Below, piece by piece: positions 12,022-24,925 of a DNA stretch of 64,000 nt. The notes under the pieces were generated by a model. It saw only the letters and a list, made by a program, of their open reading frames with translations, made no database searches and was not told the DNA's origin. This DNA is from Nageia nagi (taxonomy: Eukaryota > Pinophyta). The position numbers and the translations under genes are program-made. Location: positions 145,762,001-145,826,000 of the forward strand of contig JBITNC010000001.1 in NCBI GenBank assembly GCA_050084985.1. The letters are read 5' to 3'. How positions within the stretch are numbered: the stretch's first letter is position 1; each line of letters starts with the position of its first letter.

Positions 12022-14030
12022 CTAATTTCCCTTTCACATTCAATAGAGCTTGAAAATTTGGAAATGATCAAATTTAACATTGGGGGATTATGGAGTGACA
12101 TCTTAGCTTGTTTTTTAAAATTCATCATCTTAAGGAAAGAGTGCAAAACACATTGGCAAATGCTAGAGTTATGATCATATGATATCAACAATATGATTGA
12201 AATAAATGTAATATATACAAAATAGAGAAGAATTGATAACTTACACTTAAGGGCTACTTCATGTTATGGCCATTTAACATGATAACTTACTAGAAGAGGA
12301 AAAAAATAATGATATGATTACTAAAGTAATTGCTAATGGCATGATGCAACCTTCTCACATAGTAATTCAAGAAGTAAATATCCAAATTATGATAAAAACC
12401 AAAGTATTCTCTATTTACATTTATATAATTAGGTTTGGGCACACCCCTAAAATCTAATTATGCCAAACATTCAATACAATAAAGCCTTAGAATAATACAA
12501 ATCACTTGATTAGAGTGATTTATTTATTATACATACTAGAATCTCCCAAAATAGGAGAATAACATGTCCTCTTTTACAGTTGATAATGTCCTAAACTAAC
12601 CTAATCGATGTGTTAATTTAATTTGTGAGCCTTGTAGAAATTCAAAGGCAGTCAAAGTGGATTTGATCCTAAAGTAGTTTTGGAATTTTAAGCTATTAGG
12701 CTACCCAAATGAGTATGTAGGCCCCCTTCTTAATTTTCAAGGGTTATCATAGTGGATTTGGTTTTGAAATATTTTCATAAATCAAAGCTATCAGGCTAGC
12801 CAAATAAGCATGTAGGTCAAGTTATGTACTTTTTCATTACTTTTAGATCAATGGATATTAATTTTAATTAATGGTGTGCAATGGTCAAAATGGTTCATAC
12901 CAATGACCTAAGTGGTCTCAACCATTAGTAATTGATGGAAACTAGAAACTAAGCCACCTCATCTACCAGTAATATCTTTTTCATTTAGTTGGATAAAGAT
13001 ATATTACTTAGTTGTTAAAACCAAGTTATGTTGCATTTATGTCCCTTATTACAAAGAAAAAAAGAGAAAAAAATATTAATTTCCTTGGGTTACCTGAGTA
13101 AGGTGATGAGACTACAAAAATTAGTTTGATACTAACCAACTATATGAGTCTAAAACTTTGAAGGGTTGATGATACTATCATTATGGAAATTTTATCAATG
13201 TCTAAACATTATTGGGTTTGATGCCAAACTAAGAAATTTGCTATTTCTTGAAATTGTGTTGAAGGTGGAATTTGGTGCCTAGAAAAGGGAAGGATTCTAA
13301 CCTTGTTCTATGTCTTGAAAAATCAACACTATGCCACTAACAAATGCTATTATTGTTGACAAATAATTTGCAAGATTATTGTTGTTGTAAGTTTATTTAG
13401 GAAAAAGTTGCCATAGCTATTTTATTACTTGATAATTTATAAGAAGCATAAACTACCTAAAATAAATGCCACTATTGGAAAATAATTTTGTCAATTATTT
13501 TTTTCTATGATGATATTGGTTTCCTCTCTGATGATTTTTGACACAATTATCATCACTATTTAACATTATACAATATATAGATGGCCTATTCCATAGTATA
13601 CAAATTATCTAAAAAAATGTATTTGTCATTTATTTACATTTCCCCCCTCTTATTCCTATTTAAATGTTGTATTCCTCTTTAAAAATATTTCTCTTTATGT
13701 TTTTCCCATTTTACCCCTATTTTGTTATTTTCTATTTGTTAGCATTGGTACTTTATTTATGGGCCTATTCATCATAAAATGTTAAGTAGTAGACACTTTT
13801 ATTCTGGGTTATCATTGAATAAACTTTATAGACTCAACTATTTACAAATAGTCACATTAATTTGGATCATTTATTCATCACACAATGCTTAGTAAGGAAA
13901 ATACTATGAATGTTGGATTAATTCCAACATCTAAGTGAAAATCATTTCTTATGATTTTTTGATGTATATGCTCTCTTGCAAAGATGATAAGCTAACACAT
14001 GTAGGAAGAACACTTGCAAAGGTTATATAA
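12022..14030. other. AT-rich DNA with one local duplication, nothing recognised
   Basis: No coding domain is supported. A local tandem duplication (12,641-12,820) is listed separately. Words such as GCCACTAACAAATGCTATT (about 13,329) were examined as a CACTA left end and are not convincing. Confidence 0.4.
12641..12820. repeat. 95-bp tandem duplication (2 diverged copies)
   Basis: TTCAAAGGCAGTCAAAGTGGATTTG at 12,641 recurs as a similar block at 12,736, and GCTA(C)CCAAATGAG(T)ATGTAGG recurs 95 bases later. The period is constant across the unit. Confidence 0.6.
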
Positions 14031-14039
14031 TTTGTTATG

Positions 14040-14712
14040 AAACTAGTCAATTACATTTTTCAAAAATACTTTAAAGCCTCCAAACAATGCTTACTCTATG
14101 CATGTCTTGTAATCATTACATCCCATGAGATTGTATCTTTGTGCTGCATTTCCATGAAAATAAATTCAGTTTTCTTAATAATGTCAATCTATGCATATCT
14201 TGTGACCATTATAGTCCATGAGATGGTTGTTCTATCCCTCATTATTTTAAATAGTTCATGGGCCATGTGCATGAACCCATACTACACGTACATACATACC
14301 AGAGTACTCAACACAACAACATAAAAATGAAAACCACTTCTAAGTATACTTGAGGTTGGTTCCCAATTACTTCATCAAATTAAAGAGTTTAAGAGCATTT
14401 TTTCTATAGCAATGATTTGTATTTCCTCCAATCATTGCATTCCATGAAACTATGATCAGATCATGCATCTTGTTAAACAATTATCAGGCCTTGTGTATTC
14501 TTGTAAATTTTGTATACATGTCTATTAGGGTACTCACAACCATAACATTAGATGAAGAACCATTTTGAACTACTCTTTGATGGATGTCCAGACCTTATTT
14601 TGGAGCTTTGATGATGGCAAATGCTGGAAGACTATTGGAAAGGTTTGTAAAGTTTTGTTTTACACCTGATAATTGCATCTACATAAAAGTGACATAAAAA
14701 GAAAATTCTTAT
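14040..14712 (-). pseudogene. PPR (PLS-class) gene fragment A
   Basis: Translated from the minus strand, starting near 14,710, this gives consecutive pentatricopeptide repeat segments: IHQRVVQNGSSSNVMVVSTL, then IDMYTKF, VSWNAMIGG and ALKLFNLM. Past 14,330 it continues with HELFKIMRDRTTISWTIMV and KDTISWDVMITRHA. These are the signature words of PLS-class PPR proteins, which bind organellar RNA in plants. Several stops and shifts break the frame, and only about 220 codons of a gene that is usually above 500 codons remain. A 95-codon plus-strand frame at 14,037-14,324 is just the antisense of this fragment. Confidence 0.8.
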
Positions 14713-15212
14713 CCTCTTACAAGATAAATATTATGAACTATTGTTCATTACATATTCCTTGCAATTAAGGATGTCATTTACTTTAATCCTTCTTTCTTGA
14801 AAATCAAACTATTGTTTATTTCTCAAAAACTATCCTTTTATGCTTAGATTTGTCTTATCAACATAAAGCATGGGAGTGAAATAAGGTTTTATTTTTTAAT
14901 ATCATGGGCTAGTATTAAAGCACTTTCATGGGTGATAAAGCTTATGTGGATAGGACTTGGATATTTTTGAAAATGTGAGCAAGAAATTCAAAGTTTGTGA
15001 ATAATTTGAAGTCAATGAGGGCCTCTATTGTGAATTCAGAGGTAATATGAAACCTCATTGCATACTTTCTTTTTGTTTTGGTCTCTACTAAAGGAGACTA
15101 CTTTCAACATTATTTTAGCATTTTTATTTTCAAATTTCTATTTTTTTATTGAAATCAACAAATTAAATTAAAATGGAAAGTATAATATTATTGATGGGAT
15201 TAACATCAATGG

Positions 15213-17640
15213 ATGACTACAAAACAATATCATGCATATGATGAGAGAGTAGCCAATGAGATAGACATGGGAAAATATCCATGTCCATGTAAACATTATC
15301 TACATGGAAAGGTTAAAAAAGTAAATGTGATTTATAAACATATGATAAGATATGGGCATAGTGGTATAAGCCCCTAGGATCATAACTATTATTAAGATAT
15401 GATAGAATTGTAGACTATGAGAGATGAAGAGGCAACAAACATAGATGAAGTGGAAATAAACATAAATGAATAGGAAAAAAATGTTTGAAAAAGTTGATTA
15501 AATATTGAATGAGGTTCTAAACAATGATTGGTCCAAGTCAATGGAGGATGCTTTAAAGCTTGCATATGCTAATTGCAAGTTAAGTTATTTGACAACAATC
15601 CTTCAAATTATTCACTTGCAAGTGGTGCATGGTTGGAAAAATGAGAGCATTGATTAGTTATTGGTATTATTAAGTTCATTGCTACTAGCTAACTCTATAT
15701 TACCAACAAAACAAAGTCAATTTAAAAAGAAAATCAATAAGCTAAGTTTGGGGTATTAAATCATCTACACATGTGTGAATGGTTGTGTATTATTTCCCAA
15801 AGATATTGCAAATAAAGGTGAATATCCAAAATGTCATGAAGTGTGGTATAAACAAGTGTTAAAATTAGTTGTGATTCCTAGAAAGGTTCCTTAGCACTTT
15901 CCAATAATCCCATGATTACTTCAAATGTATAGGTGTAGAGACATTGTTGAACTTATGTAGTGGCATGCCCAAAGTAAGAGCATTGATGGAAAATAATGAC
16001 ATGTGTCAGATTCTAATATGTGGATGAAATTTGATAATAGATGGCCTATTTTTCTCATGATCCTCACAATATAAGGTTGGATTTGGCTCTAGTTGAGGTG
16101 AAACTATTTTCAAATCAAAGTACTAAATGTTCAACTTGGCTAGCATTTTTAATAAATTATAACTTACCTCCATGGTTAGAAATTAAACCATTTTTCTTAA
16201 TTATATCATGAAAGAAAAGTGTGACTTTAGATACAATAGATGATTATCTAGAGCCATTATATGATGAGCTAATGGAATTATGGAAAGGAGTTGAGGCAAT
16301 TCAATATTGAAGGGATTGTTATGCAATCAAATTCACTTTAAGAGCTTTCTTATTATTTATAATTCATGATCTTATTGCATATGGCACATTATCTACTCTC
16401 TTTGTTCATGGATACTATGAATTTCCTACTTGCAACTTTTATTATTTTGTGAGACACTCAAGAAGTTTGCATAAGTGAGTTTATTATGGGCATCATGCTT
16501 ACCTTAAAATGGATCATCAGTATCATTAATAGAAAACACTTTTCAGTAGTTAAGAAGAGAATCATGAAGCACCATTTCTAAAAATAGGTGATTACATTAT
16601 TGACAATGTACCAAAAAAAGTAATTTATTGAAAATGATGGGATTGTTGGTAGTAGATATGATCTAGGTAATGAAAGTTATGTTAAATAGTTGTGCATATT
16701 ATATTAGTTTAAAATACTTTAAGGATATAACCATTAAGCATATTGTTGAATTTATGCATACTAAGAAAAATATGGCTTATTCTATCATAGAAACTCTTTT
16801 TGGTGCATTTGATACTATTTCATCATGTGAAAGCTTTCGAGAAATATAGAGTCATCAAAATCTTTGGGTTAAAAAATGTGATAATGAAAAATATAGAAAA
16901 CCTAGTGTTCCTTATGTTTGGATAAAGGAACAATGTACACAATTATTACACTTGATGCCTCAAACTTGCTTTCCTACTAAATATGTTAGTAGCAACATTA
17001 GAAGCCAAAGTGACATTAATAGCTTAAGAGGCCTCAACACCCATGACTATCATATCATAACAAAAAATATTTTACCTATTATGGTAAATATATCATGTTT
17101 GAAAAAGGGTTCAAGATTGGCAATTATAAGGTTGGATGTAATATTAAAGAGAATGAGTTTACATGTATTGGATCCTTTGAAATTTACTAGTTTGAGGGAG
17201 GAGGTTGTTGAAGTCCTCTATCTATTGAAATGAGAATTTCTACTAGCAATCTTTAACATTTCTATGCATCTTTTGGTACATATAGAATATGAATTGGAGT
17301 ATTATGTACCACTAAGAATGAGATGGATGTATCCTATAGAAAGATATATGAAGGTTTTAAAAAACATTTTCCATACTAGGGAAAAACTAGAAGGCACCAT
17401 GTACAAGGGATATTCAATGCAAGAGGCCATGCAGTTTTGCACATAATATATGAAGGATTTTAAAAATGTTAATTGATATGTATGGAATGATGATAAAGAT
17501 GAGAGAGTTGTAGGTGAAGTATTAGAATAAAAAGTATATCACTTCAAGCTATCATGTCAAGAAAGAAGTGAAATACATGCATTTATTCTTCAAAATAGAT
17601 CTTCATTTGATAAGTGGTGAAGGTAAAAAAAATTACACAA
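15213..17640 (+). pseudogene. CACTA transposase TNP2, degenerate
   Basis: TNP2 (TNPD-like) cuts and joins CACTA element ends. Read across frame shifts, nearly the whole protein can be followed. There is a CPCKHYLHGK zinc-finger-like start (about 15,280). Next comes a hydrophobic LSYLTTILQIIHLQVVHGWK segment (15,580) and then the WHAQSKS and FDNRWPIF words (15,960-16,050). These are followed by STWLAFLINYNLPPWL (16,120) and DDYLEPLYDELMELWKGVEA (16,240). Further on are HDLIAYGTLS (16,370), GLNTHDYHIITKNILPIMV (17,020-17,080) and RWMYPIERYMKVLK (17,320). These match TNP2 in order and spacing. The longest unbroken pieces are 16,952-17,233 and 17,264-17,446. Many stops show that it is inactive. 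Confidence 0.88.
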
Positions 17641-17699
17641 TATTTTATTTACTCAATTGCATTTACACATTTATAATCTTAATCATACTATTTATACAT

Positions 17700-18345
17700 C
17701 ATTATTCTATGTAAAAAATATGAAGAAGAGAATCAAACTTTGATGCAACATCAACCTCAAAAGCATAGATGTCATGATTTGATTAGAGGTGAATTGTTTC
17801 TAAAATTTGAAGGATAGGTTGCTAATGTAATTATTCATACAAAAGAAGGTCAAGATATAACAAAAGAGGAAAGTGAGCTTTCACATTCTCCACATGTATG
17901 GGCTACACATTTTAGTAGAATGTTGACATATAGTAGTCATTTAAGAGTGTAAGAAAATGACAAAGGAAAGATAAATTATTATTGTAGTGCTGAACTTTTG
18001 CATGAAATTGAGAAGAGATTTTATGTTAGATTCATTCAAGAAATTATTCAAGTGGATTTTGGTGAAAATAATCCTATATTATTAAAATGTAAGTGGATCC
18101 GACCATCTGGAGTACAAATTGATGAGTACGGATTTGTACATACAAATACATGATATTTTCTATCAGATTAAAATGAGCTATATGTTTTCCCTCTTCAAAT
18201 TAACTAGTCATTTCTAATTGATCATGTGAGAAGCCTAGGTTGGTCATATGTCATTCAAATAGAGTCTTATTTGAAATGAAAATTCATGGAAGTTATTGAT
18301 GTAATGCATGATGGGAAATATTTTAATTTACAAGAAACATTTGAA
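17700..18345 (+). pseudogene. DUF4218/DUF4216-like C-terminal part of CACTA transposase
   Basis: Downstream of TNP2 the plus strand reads LSHSPHVWATHFSRMLTYSS. At about 17,970-18,150 it goes on with a block of the type I-EEI-QVDFGENNPILLKCKW..GVQIDEYGF. The second block matches DUF4216, a domain found just after TNP2 in plant CACTA elements, with its 'vvLFkCdW' and 'D.yGft' words. Its function is unknown. Stops at 17,951 and 18,154 and others break it. It continues in the same direction and order as TNP2, which supports one element. Confidence 0.7.
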
Positions 18346-18954
18346 GAAGTGGATGAAGATAATGAGGGACTATTTGAATAAGGGATTGTTAGAGGGAATA
18401 CATTGTATATCACAAATGATGCCAAGAAATAAAATCAAACAAAGGCAGACACAACTAATCAAGATTCCTAGCAAAATTGCTAGACACATGATATTTCTAT
18501 TTGAGATAGATACGCAAGTGAAATAAATAAAATATGGAAATGTTTAGCACATGTAATATGATATTCACTAGATAAAATAATATGATTATCATATACATTT
18601 TTCCCATGTTATATAGTTTAATATCGGATGTGCTTCTGAAAGTTTCACTACATATCATTAATGTTGTTTTTATATCCTTTCTAAAACTTTTATTCATTTC
18701 ATAATTATAAAAATATTTTTTGTTGATCCAATTAGAAGAAATGACCTAATATTGAAGTCATGTGTGTTATAATACCAAAAGAAAAGCTTTGTTGACGAAA
18801 CCTATGCAAAAGAATGTATTGTATACTACAGTTGGTAATAAATAAAGTCATGAAATGTTCTTTTAGATTTTTTTAGATTTGATGATTGTAAATTTTATTT
18901 TTTCTACATTTAATTGTTAAACCAAAAATATTACAAAATGTATGAATTGCTATT

Positions 18955-19548
18955 TAGGTTATGCTGTTATAGGGTTGGTTCCCAAATACTTCATCAAATC
19001 AATGACTTTAAGGGCATCCTTGTTGTGGCCATTCTCCTCCAATCATTATAGTCCATGAAATCATGTCTGCATCATGCATCTCATCAAACAATTAGTAGGC
19101 CTTGAGTATTCTTTAGCATTTTGCATACATGTATATTATGGTATTCACAACCATAAAATTTGATGAAAAATCATTTTCAACTACTCTTTGATGGATGTCC
19201 ACATGCTCTTCTAGAACTCTAATGGTGCACAAGCTAGAAGAATGCTAGAAGAGGTGACAGTTTGGTTTTACACCAAACAACTACATCTGCTTGAGCATCT
19301 TCAGAGCCTTTTTAGAGAATCCATTTTTATGCATACCTTGCAATCTTATAGTCCATGAAACTATGGTTGCATCACCACATTTTGCATACATGTCTATCAG
19401 GGTAGTCACAACCATAATATTTGATGAAAAACCATTTTTAACTACTCTTTGATGGATGTCCATAGCTTTTTGTAGATCTCCCATGGTGGTACATGGTAAA
19501 ATAATGTTGGAAAAGGTTACATAAGTTGGTTTTACACTTGGGAAACTA
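18955..19548 (-). pseudogene. PPR gene fragment B (two modules)
   Basis: From 19,548 downwards the minus strand reads VKPTYVTFSNIILPCTTMGD, then DIHQRVVKNGFSSNIMVVTT, LIDMYAKCGDATIVSWTIRL and ALKMLKQM. The second half (19,265-18,955) repeats the module as SSNFMVVNTIIYMYAKC, LFDEMHDADMISWTIMIGG. The first module lacks about ten residues between CGDA and TIVSW, so the linker has been deleted. Similarity to fragment A is high, including the nucleotide words TACTCTTTGATGGATGTCCA and CATACATGTCTAT. All lie in the same orientation, as expected of local duplicates. Confidence 0.8.
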
Positions 19549-20244
19549 GTGCTTAAAAGAGGCTATAAATCTTCCTTAGAGGGTTTTTGTAGGAGCAAGA
19601 GAAGAAGAAGAGTGGTGGAGAGAAGAAAAAAATGGTGTCTATAGGGCTTCTAGTATGAGAAATCATGATCGCTAATAAAGTAAGCCCAAATTACAATATT
19701 CATTCATGTATATAATTTTATCATTGCATGCCATGAGGTTGTATTACTAAAAATTTCATATGGATTTGGTTTCTGGATTGCATTTATATTGTAATCGAAT
19801 CATGTATTCACAGATGTAAAATAGATGGCCATGAATTTGCTTTATTTTCTCCTTTTTACTTTGAAGGCAAAGGACTTTTTTTTGCTTGCATTTGTAGAAT
19901 CATCCAGTCTCATAGTTACCCAAAATAAAATGCCAATCTCCATATTGACATAAATGTCACTTTCATACAATGTTGTGAAGATAGATGGTTGAAACATAGA
20001 ATGTGTATTTTATTTATTACAACACAATTACACACTATTCTTTGTGTAAATAATCATGTCTCAATAGCATTGGATTAACATAATGCATAACAAACCTATC
20101 CACATGAATGTTAATTATGAAAATTTCATCAAATACATGATTGTAGTATTAGAGAGACACCAATTTATGGAATATAAAATACATATGGAGATACAAATGA
20201 AGGGGCACATAAGAGAGAACATAGAAATAGAGGATTAAAACTAA

Positions 20245-20890
20245 AGTATGCAAACTTAACCAGAGTTCTTCAAGCATGTGTCATCATGAAAGCTTCAAAG
20301 AACATTTAAAATTCCATCAAAGAGTAATTGATAATGGTTTGTCATTGTTTCGTGCATATCGTGCGATCATTGCATTACATGAGTATGCATTTCATTTGAA
20401 GACATTTACCAAACAATTCCAGGCCCTATGTTTTCTTTCTTCTTTCTCATACATATTTGTAAGGGAATTAACAACCATAATATTCGGTGAGAAACCACTA
20501 TCACTTACCTCCTCCTAGAATTCCCACGATGGTATATTGCTTCTGCTTAAAAGTCACTTGCGCCTTCTTTGAAAATGCAATTGAGTAATCATCCTACGAT
20601 CATATCAGTCCATGAAGCCGTATTTGCATCATGCATTTTTTCAAACAATTCTCAGACCTTATGTAGTCTTCTTCATTTCGCATACATGTCTGTCTAGGCA
20701 TTCACAACCATAGTATTTGATAAAAAATCATTTTCAACTGCTCATTGATGGGTATTCATACCTTTTAGAACTCCCATGGTGTACAGTGGATTCATACTAG
20801 CAAATGTTACAAAGTTTAGCTTTACATCTGTCACTTGCATTTGCTTAAAAGTCTGCACGACTTTAATAATCAATCACTACAACATTTAAA
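20245..20890 (-). pseudogene. PPR gene fragment C (two modules)
   Basis: The minus strand gives FKQMQVTDVKLNFVTFASMN, VENDFLSNTMVVNA*TDMYA, ELFEKMHDANTASWTDMIVG and then SGFSPNIMVVNSLTNMYEKE with AMIARYAR. The last module is open for about 60 codons. The plus-strand 80-codon frame at 20,276-20,518 is its antisense shadow. It shares module wording with fragments A and B. Confidence 0.75.
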
Positions 20891-21084
20891 TTTGGAATAT
20901 ATTCAAGGTAGGGCTGATTCAGAGTTTTTTCTTATGAAACTATCAATGGTTTCATTTAATAATTTATATTAAATAAATAGTTTGTAATATTAAGAAAATT
21001 AGTAAAGGATACAATAAATAGTTTGTAGGCACCACAAGCCATATGATGTTAAATAATATGACATGAAATGGTGATACGATTAAA

Positions 21085-21265
21085 CTGTATTTTCTAAGAA
21101 ACCTTGAGATCCTCTAAACCATGTACATATGCTTTGACCATTATATTCCATGAGGTTGTATCTTTCTAATATACGTGCCTAGTCTAAGGATATCCTGTTA
21201 TCACTATAGACCATGAGACGTTGTCTCTCTGCTGAACTAATTTTATCTTCAAGAACTATTGCAAA
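21085..21265 (-). pseudogene. PPR gene fragment D
   Basis: On the minus strand RDNVSWSIVITGYP and DTTSWNIMVKAYVH can be read, closely parallel to the RDRTTISWTIMV and KDTISWDVMITRHA words of fragment A. It is probably another copy of the same part of one ancestral gene. Confidence 0.6.
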
Positions 21266-21269
21266 ATAT

Positions 21270-22885
21270 ATTATTGAGGGATGCAAACCACTCCCATCAT
21301 TTCAACACAGCAAATATTTTTGAAGAAATAGGTAATGCTAGATCCAGAGAATCTCAAATAATGATATGATGCATGCTTTCAGTAAAGAATTGAGAATCTA
21401 TGATCATCATACATTAAATATCATATCACAAACTATACAGTAGACATATCATTCTTCTGGTGTGCATATTTGGAGCATACATGGAAATCATAATTCTTAC
21501 TATTGACTTAAATAGTTTTCATCATAGGACTAACATATATGACTATCATGGTTATGAGCATTACACTATTACCTTTCTGCATCTTGCTAAGAGCATAATG
21601 CTAAATGAAGTTGCTGAGGGGATAGGGACTAAAAATATTTTAGAAGCAAGAGTATCTGTCACTGCTTATCCCTAGATTCAATCATTATACATGCATTGCT
21701 GTTCAAACTTGACCATAAAGATTGTATTCAATTATTTGCATGACCAAGTAAAGAATAGGGAATTCCTTTAAATATTTCCTCGAACATCATTCTATTGCAA
21801 TCTTACTTGACAACCCTGATCATACTACTGTTGGTACATTTACATTCATTTTATCATATCAATCACGAGTAACACATCATAATATCTGTATCATTTTAGG
21901 ATGCATCATATGAAGAGTAATCATTTGGATTTCTATTAATTTGTAATGTGAGGTTGGAAATATCCCTTAAGACGCGAGAGAAGGTCAATTTCAAGTGATG
22001 GCTTCTATAAGGGAATATAAGGTAAATATGATTTTCGATACATGGAGTCTCACTTTATATTTCGTGAGATGGTTCTGTAGTGACATTCATAGCATAATCA
22101 CTACCATTATAAACTGACATACTAATATTATCTTACAACAGTAAAGGAACTTGAGAAAGTATGATACATATTCTTGAATATTATGATGGAATAATCCTCT
22201 AAACCCAAATGGTGACTTCAAATGGTGGATTCAAAAGGATGGAAAACTTACGTTATTAAATAGGTTTTCTAATTCTACAGTGTACAGATACATGAATCAA
22301 ATCGTGAGCAAGGATAAAGAAATTGTCATACATGTATTGATCCTTTTTGCACTATTTTGCATTTTTAGTTCAAGTAGAATTTATCTTCTTGCAAGCACAT
22401 CATGAGGAACTTGAGCTGTTGAATAATGAAGATCATTTTAAGAGTTGTAAATGAGGGATTGTTTATTAAGGAATCGTAAGAGGATCAGTCCATAGGGGCA
22501 ATGTAAAAAATTAAAAAATCTAATGGAAGGGATCCATCATTTGATAGTGGATGTACCCTGCACCGAGGGGAACCACTATATTTTTTTGTGTTTGACCTTT
22601 TTTTATTTTTTTTATTTTTATTGAATGTTCTTTTGTTCAGTTTTATTCTACAGTCATAATATTGAGTTAATTAATTACACATATGGTACTCTTATCTTAC
22701 TATAAGAATGAAAGATTTTATTTATTTTTTTAATTTTAAGAACATATAATGTTTATTTGTAGTAAAGAAATCTGAAATTTTGCGCATATTAATTCTATTG
22801 TATAGTTTTAAATCTTTAAATATGAACTATGTGAAATTATGATTTCTTATATATATGTCATTGTACTTGCTATTTTTACATGAAG
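21270..22885. other. no gene recognised
   Basis: The 71-codon plus frame at 21,460-21,675 has no known motif. Words such as CATGAG and TATCATATCA recur but no ordered repeat was found. Confidence 0.4.
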
Positions 22886-22939
22886 AATATTAAGATCTCT
22901 TGATAAAATTGGTAGATTTATAGCAAGATGTATTTTGGT

Positions 22940-23190
22940 GATGACTATGTAAAGTCTTGAGATCTCTCAGTTTAGTTGAATGTAATTGATAATCCACCTT
23001 GTCAAATAATTTGTGTACTTTTTCTATGATTTCACATTTTGCATACATGTTTATCAAGGCATTCACAACAACATCTGACAAAAATATGCTTTTAAAGAGT
23101 CTTTGATGTATGTATAAATCCTGTTGCAAATCACCCAGTTGGGTGCATGTTGGTATTTGTTGCATTTGATGAGACAATATCAATGCATAT
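22940..23190 (-). pseudogene. PPR gene fragment E
   Basis: The minus strand reads CTQLGDLQQDLYIHQRLFKS, then DVVVNALINMYAKCEIIEKV and HKLFDKV, one complete PPR module from 'lgdl..iHq' to 'LFDK'. The open frame then runs on into unrelated sequence. It is truncated at both sides relative to a full gene. Confidence 0.75.
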
Positions 23191-23388
23191 CAAGGAAAGC
23201 CATGCTTTCTTAACTTGAAAATATCATAATCCATGAGAAGACATCTAGTCTCATATAGTAAAAAATTTAATGGTCCTTCCACCATGGGAGAACATAAGTA
23301 TGTGGGGGAGCTATAGAAGAAGAAGCAATTGGATGAGATGAAGTTTTTGTAGAGAGTGAGGTGCTAAGAGTATCATAAACTACTGGGG

Positions 23389-23566
23389 ATTGTTAGAGTC
23401 AAAAGTATTTTCAATTAATCTTTGTTTATCATACCCACAAGACTATCCATAATGATCCAAGAATCAACTAGATGGGAATTGTTAGGGTCATAAGTATTTT
23501 GAATTAATCTTTGTTGATCAAACCCATAATATTATCTCTAATGATCCTAGAATCAACTCTATATGC
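23389..23566. repeat. 89-bp tandem duplication (2 copies)
   Basis: ATTGTTAGAGTCAAAAGTAT at 23,389 recurs as ATTGTTAGGGTCATAAGTAT at 23,478. Both copies continue through AATTAATCTTTGTT, AATGATCC and AGAATCAACT at the same spacing. Confidence 0.8.
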
Positions 23567-23569
23567 AAC

Positions 23570-24920
23570 CATATTCACCATCATAAGGGACTTTAAGGGC
23601 TAACATCTTTTGGGAAGAAATACTAAGGTTTCTGAGGAAGTGGCTACTTCGAATAGTTCTTTAGAAAGTTAGTTGTAACTTACCTCCAATCAAAATTGAA
23701 TATTTTAGTCAAAGGGATTTTCTTCATGGTTTAGAAAATATGGATGTTATGATTGTTATTTAGTGGAAGAAATTATACATATGGAAGTGTGCAATTGAGA
23801 AACATTTAGCCTACAAATATTTACTAGGTGTTCTAACATCCCTTCTTCCATTCTTTATAGCTCCTTAATAGTGTTATAGTTTACAAGTTCTTTATTAATT
23901 CAATTTCCTTTAAATATAATCATCCATCACTGATTTACTATAGTCTCATGTCTTATAATATTGGATCCTTATGAATTACCAGCAACGTAATATATCAAAA
24001 CTAGAAAACCTCGATGGTCAACAAAAATCTAATATTATTATCATGAACATCCACCATTAATATTTAATCAAATTGTATGTTCTTAGAATTATTTTTATAG
24101 AATTCCATTTACACTTTTAACTACATTCATGATCCCATTATTGCAACATAAGGGAGAGTTTATTGTATTTGTATTGTAATGTAAACAATAATTCATACAT
24201 TAGTTCCATAAATCATTTTCAAAATATTCAGTTTGATAATGAGCATGATACTTTTATAAGATATGGTGACATTGGTTTGTATTTCCTATAAAACTCTTGC
24301 CTTATGTAATAAATTTGAGTTGGACTCGTTTATAATTACTTCAGCTTGTAGTTGGACTCATTTCTCACTTGATGATGTACATTACTAAATCTATTTATTC
24401 TAGATAATTTAGGAAATATTTTGATATTATAGAATACAAAGGAAAATATATTTTCTTAACTACCTAAAAATGAAGAACTTGTTCCTGGTTGAGATATAAA
24501 TGATGAGTTATATTGATTTTCTTTTCAAGGAGTTGAGGATCACTTACCTTTTGAGTTGTTTGGAGGTATGAAAAAGGGAGTAGCATTACCTTAGGTAATT
24601 ATATCTAATGATTCACTCAATGCAACTGAACCTAAAGTATGTTGCTCAATCTATGTCTTTGGTGCTTGATACTTTTATTTTATTGAAATTTATTCTACAC
24701 TTTGGATTATTTATTATATGTTGTGATGTGTTTGGTATAAATAATTATATTTTGATATAAAATAAATATCTTTTAGGATTTAGTTGTATAAGTACAAAAT
24801 AAGAATTCAACAAAAATTTGGTTTTTTAGAGCCTCTGTACAATGCATGCAATTTCTATTACATTTAATTCTCTCAGAATCAAGTTGCTAATTTATTCATT
24901 CTTATTTTTTTGAACATTAG
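23570..24920. other. no gene recognised, inside the CACTA assemblage
   Basis: AT-rich sequence with stops in every frame. Some short coding-like pieces near 24,530-24,660 (for instance LPFELFGGMKKGVALP) may be a 5' exon of the following transposon gene but cannot be matched to a family. Confidence 0.4.
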
Positions 24921-24925
24921 GAAAT

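Noticed and set aside
14037-14324. 95-codon plus-strand ORF
   Set aside because: It is antisense to PPR fragment A, whose minus-strand translation shows clear PPR signatures.
20276-20518. 80-codon plus-strand ORF
   Set aside because: Antisense shadow of PPR fragment C.
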